Part shown: in pieces, positions 5,822-7,673 of the stretch
How the letters are laid out: each line of letters begins with the position of its first letter
Position numbering within the stretch: the first letter of the stretch is position 1
Assembly (NCBI GenBank): GCA_041562215.1
Contig: JBFEYJ010000139.1
Location: forward strand, 1 to 7,673
DNA length: 7,673 nt
Reading direction: 5' to 3'
Source: JBFEYJ01 sp041562215
GTDB lineage: Bacteria > Pseudomonadota > Gammaproteobacteria > Thiohalomonadales > Thiohalomonadaceae
The notes under the pieces: generated by a model
Databases searched by the model: none
The model's input: only the letters and a program-made list of their open reading frames with translations
Told to the model about the DNA's origin: nothing
Program-made: the position numbers and the translations under genes

Positions 5822-6832
5822 TTAATAATGCCGGGTAATGGCATAGACAGACTGGACAACCTTGGCCATTCGCTGGTAATCCAGTTTTTCATAGGTATCG
5901 CCTGCACGGTGGTAATAGGGATTACGATAGAATGACGTATCCGTGACCATCAGTGCAGAATACCCATTGCTCCAGAAGTTAATGTGATCGGAAAAGTCGA
6001 CTCCAGGGACAATACCAGGTGCATTAATGGAGTACACAGGAAGATCAGTTGCACCGCTCATAATGGCTTTCGCCCTACGGGTCGCTTTGAAATCCGCCAG
6101 TCTTCCCACCAAAGCAATAAAATTACCCTGATCCGGATAAAAAGCTCCCATACCCGGAACAGGGTAGCGCTGACTTTCTTCCTCATCACTATAGAAACCA
6201 ATCATCTCCAGCGACAACATGAGCTCTACCTCGCGACCTGAGGTTACAAGTGAACGCGCATGCAACGCGCTTCCCATGTAGTCAGTGCGAAAGTGCGGCG
6301 GCTCTTCAAGCGTATAGGCGACGAGTTCAACCGGTCGAGATGGAGGGTGTTGCTGAAGCAGGCGTGCAAGTTCGATCAAGCCTGCTACACCGCTGGCATT
6401 ATCGTCAGCACCTGGTGTATGGGTTTCCGGCAGATAACCCAAAGGCGTTTTCGCCCCTTCACCTGCATCACCATGGGAGTCATAATGGGCGCCGATCACC
6501 AGAAGCGGACCCGTTTCCGGCCCGAAGCGGGCGATAATATTCTTGTATGTGGATTCCTGGACCGGGACTTGCTGAACTGAGACGTCAGCACCAATGGCGA
6601 TCAATTCTTTGTGAATGTAATCAGCAGCACGCTCGATATTCCGTAACTGTTCAAAGCTGCGTGGATAGAGGTCAATAGACAGGAATTTGACATGGGCCTT
6701 AAGTGTCATCGCGTTCACTACAGGAGGAATCGACTGTGTTGAAGAGGCGAATGGCTGAGTAACAAACCCGAGGATAGCCAAGGAAAAAACAGCGAGAACG
6801 AAACCGACACTAAAAAGACGCCTGTATATCAC
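5822..6832 (-). CDS. Exported M28-family zinc peptidase
   Basis: A 336-residue metallopeptidase of the M28 (aminopeptidase Y/S, Zn-peptidase) family, probably releasing amino acids from peptides outside the cytoplasm. Residues 1-30 form a signal-like N terminus (basic MIYRR, then a hydrophobic stretch to about 29), and FASS could be a signal peptidase region. Expected metal-site elements follow in order: His116-x-Asp118 (GAHYDSHGD), bridging Asp143 (PGADDNASG), the Glu176-Glu177 pair (YTLEEP) giving the general base and a ligand, Glu209 (SLEMIG) where many M28 members have Asp, and His308 (YYHRAGDT). Residues 225-285 include APGIVPGVDFSDHINFW, typical of this subgroup. Start: GTG at 6832; no later start keeps the signal peptide, and no clear ribosome-binding site is visible. 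It is monocistronic. Substrate preference cannot be read from sequence. Confidence 0.88.
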   Translation of the reverse strand: MIYRRLFSVGFVLAVFSLAILGFVTQPFASSTQSIPPVVNAMTLKAHVKFLSIDLYPRSFEQLRNIERAADYIHKELIAIGADVSVQQVPVQESTYKNIIARFGPETGPLLVIGAHYDSHGDAGEGAKTPLGYLPETHTPGADDNASGVAGLIELARLLQQHPPSRPVELVAYTLEEPPHFRTDYMGSALHARSLVTSGREVELMLSLEMIGFYSDEEESQRYPVPGMGAFYPDQGNFIALVGRLADFKATRRAKAIMSGATDLPVYSINAPGIVPGVDFSDHINFWSNGYSALMVTDTSFYRNPYYHRAGDTYEKLDYQRMAKVVQSVYAITRHY

Positions 6833-7292
6833 GGTAATTTTATCGACTCAATTGTTAAGGGAAATGAGATAACTCTGAACAACATACATCATACGCTAAT
6901 AACGGCCAACTCATCAGCACCAGCACTCCCAATCATTATCAAGGCGCAACCGTTCCAATTCACATGTCCTTGTTCACCGGGAGTTGCTATCACTACATCG
7001 TCAGTGCCAGGCACGGTGAAGCTATCAATTACCAGGCCGGCTCTGGGTCAGGCGCATCAAACGCTCGGATGGTCTGTGGTGGGTTTATTCAGGGAGAGGA
7101 CAATAACCGCCCGTTGAGCCTGCGCTGAAAGGTGATTTGAGAGGGTAAAGGCTACGGGTTAGCCAGAGGGCTTGAGATAAAGCGCCTTCTCTCACTGAAG
7201 CCCTTGATAAAGGCACGGCACATCTTCCGTGCGGCCTGGTGCATCTGCTCGATATGCCCCCGAGACCTTCGCCGCTTACCCTTTGCCGATTT
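6833..7292. other. Long stretch without a recognisable gene
   Basis: I see no supported gene here. A minus-strand frame without stops at 6889-7047 looks like a beta-rich protein end (DSFTVPGTDDVVIATPGEQ and onward) but has no plausible start codon. The complementary plus-strand frame is also open, so coding cannot be assigned. At 7167-7204 an AGGGCTT/AAGCCCT inverted repeat encloses about 24 bases and lacks a T tract. The region could hold decayed gene fragments. Confidence 0.4.
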
Positions 7293-7673
7293 TCACCGGG
7301 ACATAGAAGTCTTTGTCCTAGCCTCTCGTAAGTAAGACCGCTGTTGTTCATTCAGTCCGGGAGCGTCTTCCTTCAAATACTCATCGCATTCTCCGGTAAG
7401 GGACATTTCGCAGGCAATCGTCATGTACTGGGCCTCGCTCAGTTCGATACCTTTGATGGCGTGGAATGGGTAAAGCGTTCTCTCAACCGAAGGCAATCTT
7501 CTATCACGCTGACGCGAACGAACAAGATAATAGAGTGTATCCACATCGCCTACCTGATAGACGGTACCGCTTCGCCCCCAATCAAGCAGCCTGATAGTCG
7601 GCGCCGGTTCAGGGATAGCTGATTTTATCAATATTACGCGCGGCCCTATCGAGAGATGAACTTCGTAGTGGTG
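7293..7673 (-). CDS. Unrecognised protein, 5' end outside window
   Basis: A minus-strand frame is open from the right edge to a TGA at 7293-7295, about 126 codons. No in-frame stop lies between the edge and 7631, and the first in-window start is a TTG at 7631 without an obvious ribosome-binding site, so the gene probably begins beyond the window. The visible protein has a strand-rich first part (SIGPRVILIKS, TIRLLDWGRSGTVYQVGDVDTLYYLV), a basic stretch RSRQRDRR, and a helical part with two cysteines (MTIACEMSLTGECDEYL). I do not recognise a family. Codon choice looks normal for coding DNA. The tail after YLREA loses protein character, and another frame supplies DKDFYVPVKIGKG before a TAA at 7276, so a frameshift near 7318 is possible. 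No signal peptide or membrane segment is visible. Confidence 0.5.
   Translation of the reverse strand, partial: HHYEVHLSIGPRVILIKSAIPEPAPTIRLLDWGRSGTVYQVGDVDTLYYLVRSRQRDRRLPSVERTLYPFHAIKGIELSEAQYMTIACEMSLTGECDEYLKEDAPGLNEQQRSYLREARTKTSMSR

Noticed and set aside
7159..7260. Minus-strand fragment HIEQMHQAARKMCRAFIKGFSE, vaguely like a transposase segment
   Set aside because: Too short, no catalytic DDE residues, no flanking terminal repeats or target duplication visible; a database search would be needed to revive it.
7085..7351. Minus-strand 88-codon frame
   Set aside because: Low-quality composition rich in Ser, Arg, Leu and Gly, overlapping the better right-edge frame, with no recognisable domain.

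Overview
The window suggests a diazotrophic gammaproteobacterium, possibly a sulfur-oxidising Chromatiales-like organism. The clade is inference: it rests on the nif gene order, on a small RRM protein paired with a VF530-family protein, and on a Ycf46-type AAA+ ATPase. No rRNA or tRNA gene and no intact mobile element is seen.

Positions 1-3100 hold a minus-strand nitrogen-fixation cluster read from right to left: iscA-nif (2863-2540), nifU (2523-1618), nifS (1613-405) and nifV (396 to beyond the left edge). The genes are 4-16 bases apart and form one apparent operon. In front of iscA-nif I find a well-formed sigma-54 -24/-12 element (2913-2927) and, about 100 bases further upstream, an exact TGT-N10-ACA NifA-type activator site (3024-3039). 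NifS releases sulfur from cysteine, NifU and IscA-nif assemble and carry Fe-S clusters for nitrogenase, and NifV makes homocitrate for FeMo-co. The window therefore covers the cluster and cofactor supply part of nitrogen fixation, not the structural genes.

Positions 2967-3263 carry a minus-strand frame broken only by one amber codon, overlapping the activator site and several inverted repeats. It is probably a decayed gene. Positions 3307-3782 hold a translationally coupled minus-strand pair: a single-RRM RNA-binding protein and a VF530/DUF2132 protein. A divergent plus-strand AAA+ ATPase of the Ycf46 type fills 4065-5624. The gap between them contains a possible three-way-junction RNA fold at 3853-3923.

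Positions 5822-6832 encode an exported M28-family zinc peptidase on the minus strand. Positions 6833-7292 have no recognisable gene. An unrecognised minus-strand reading frame enters from the right edge and stops at 7293. No defence, CRISPR or phage system is recognisable. The points most worth follow-up are the nif promoter architecture, the amber-broken frame inside it, the 3853-3923 fold and the RRM-VF530 coupling.
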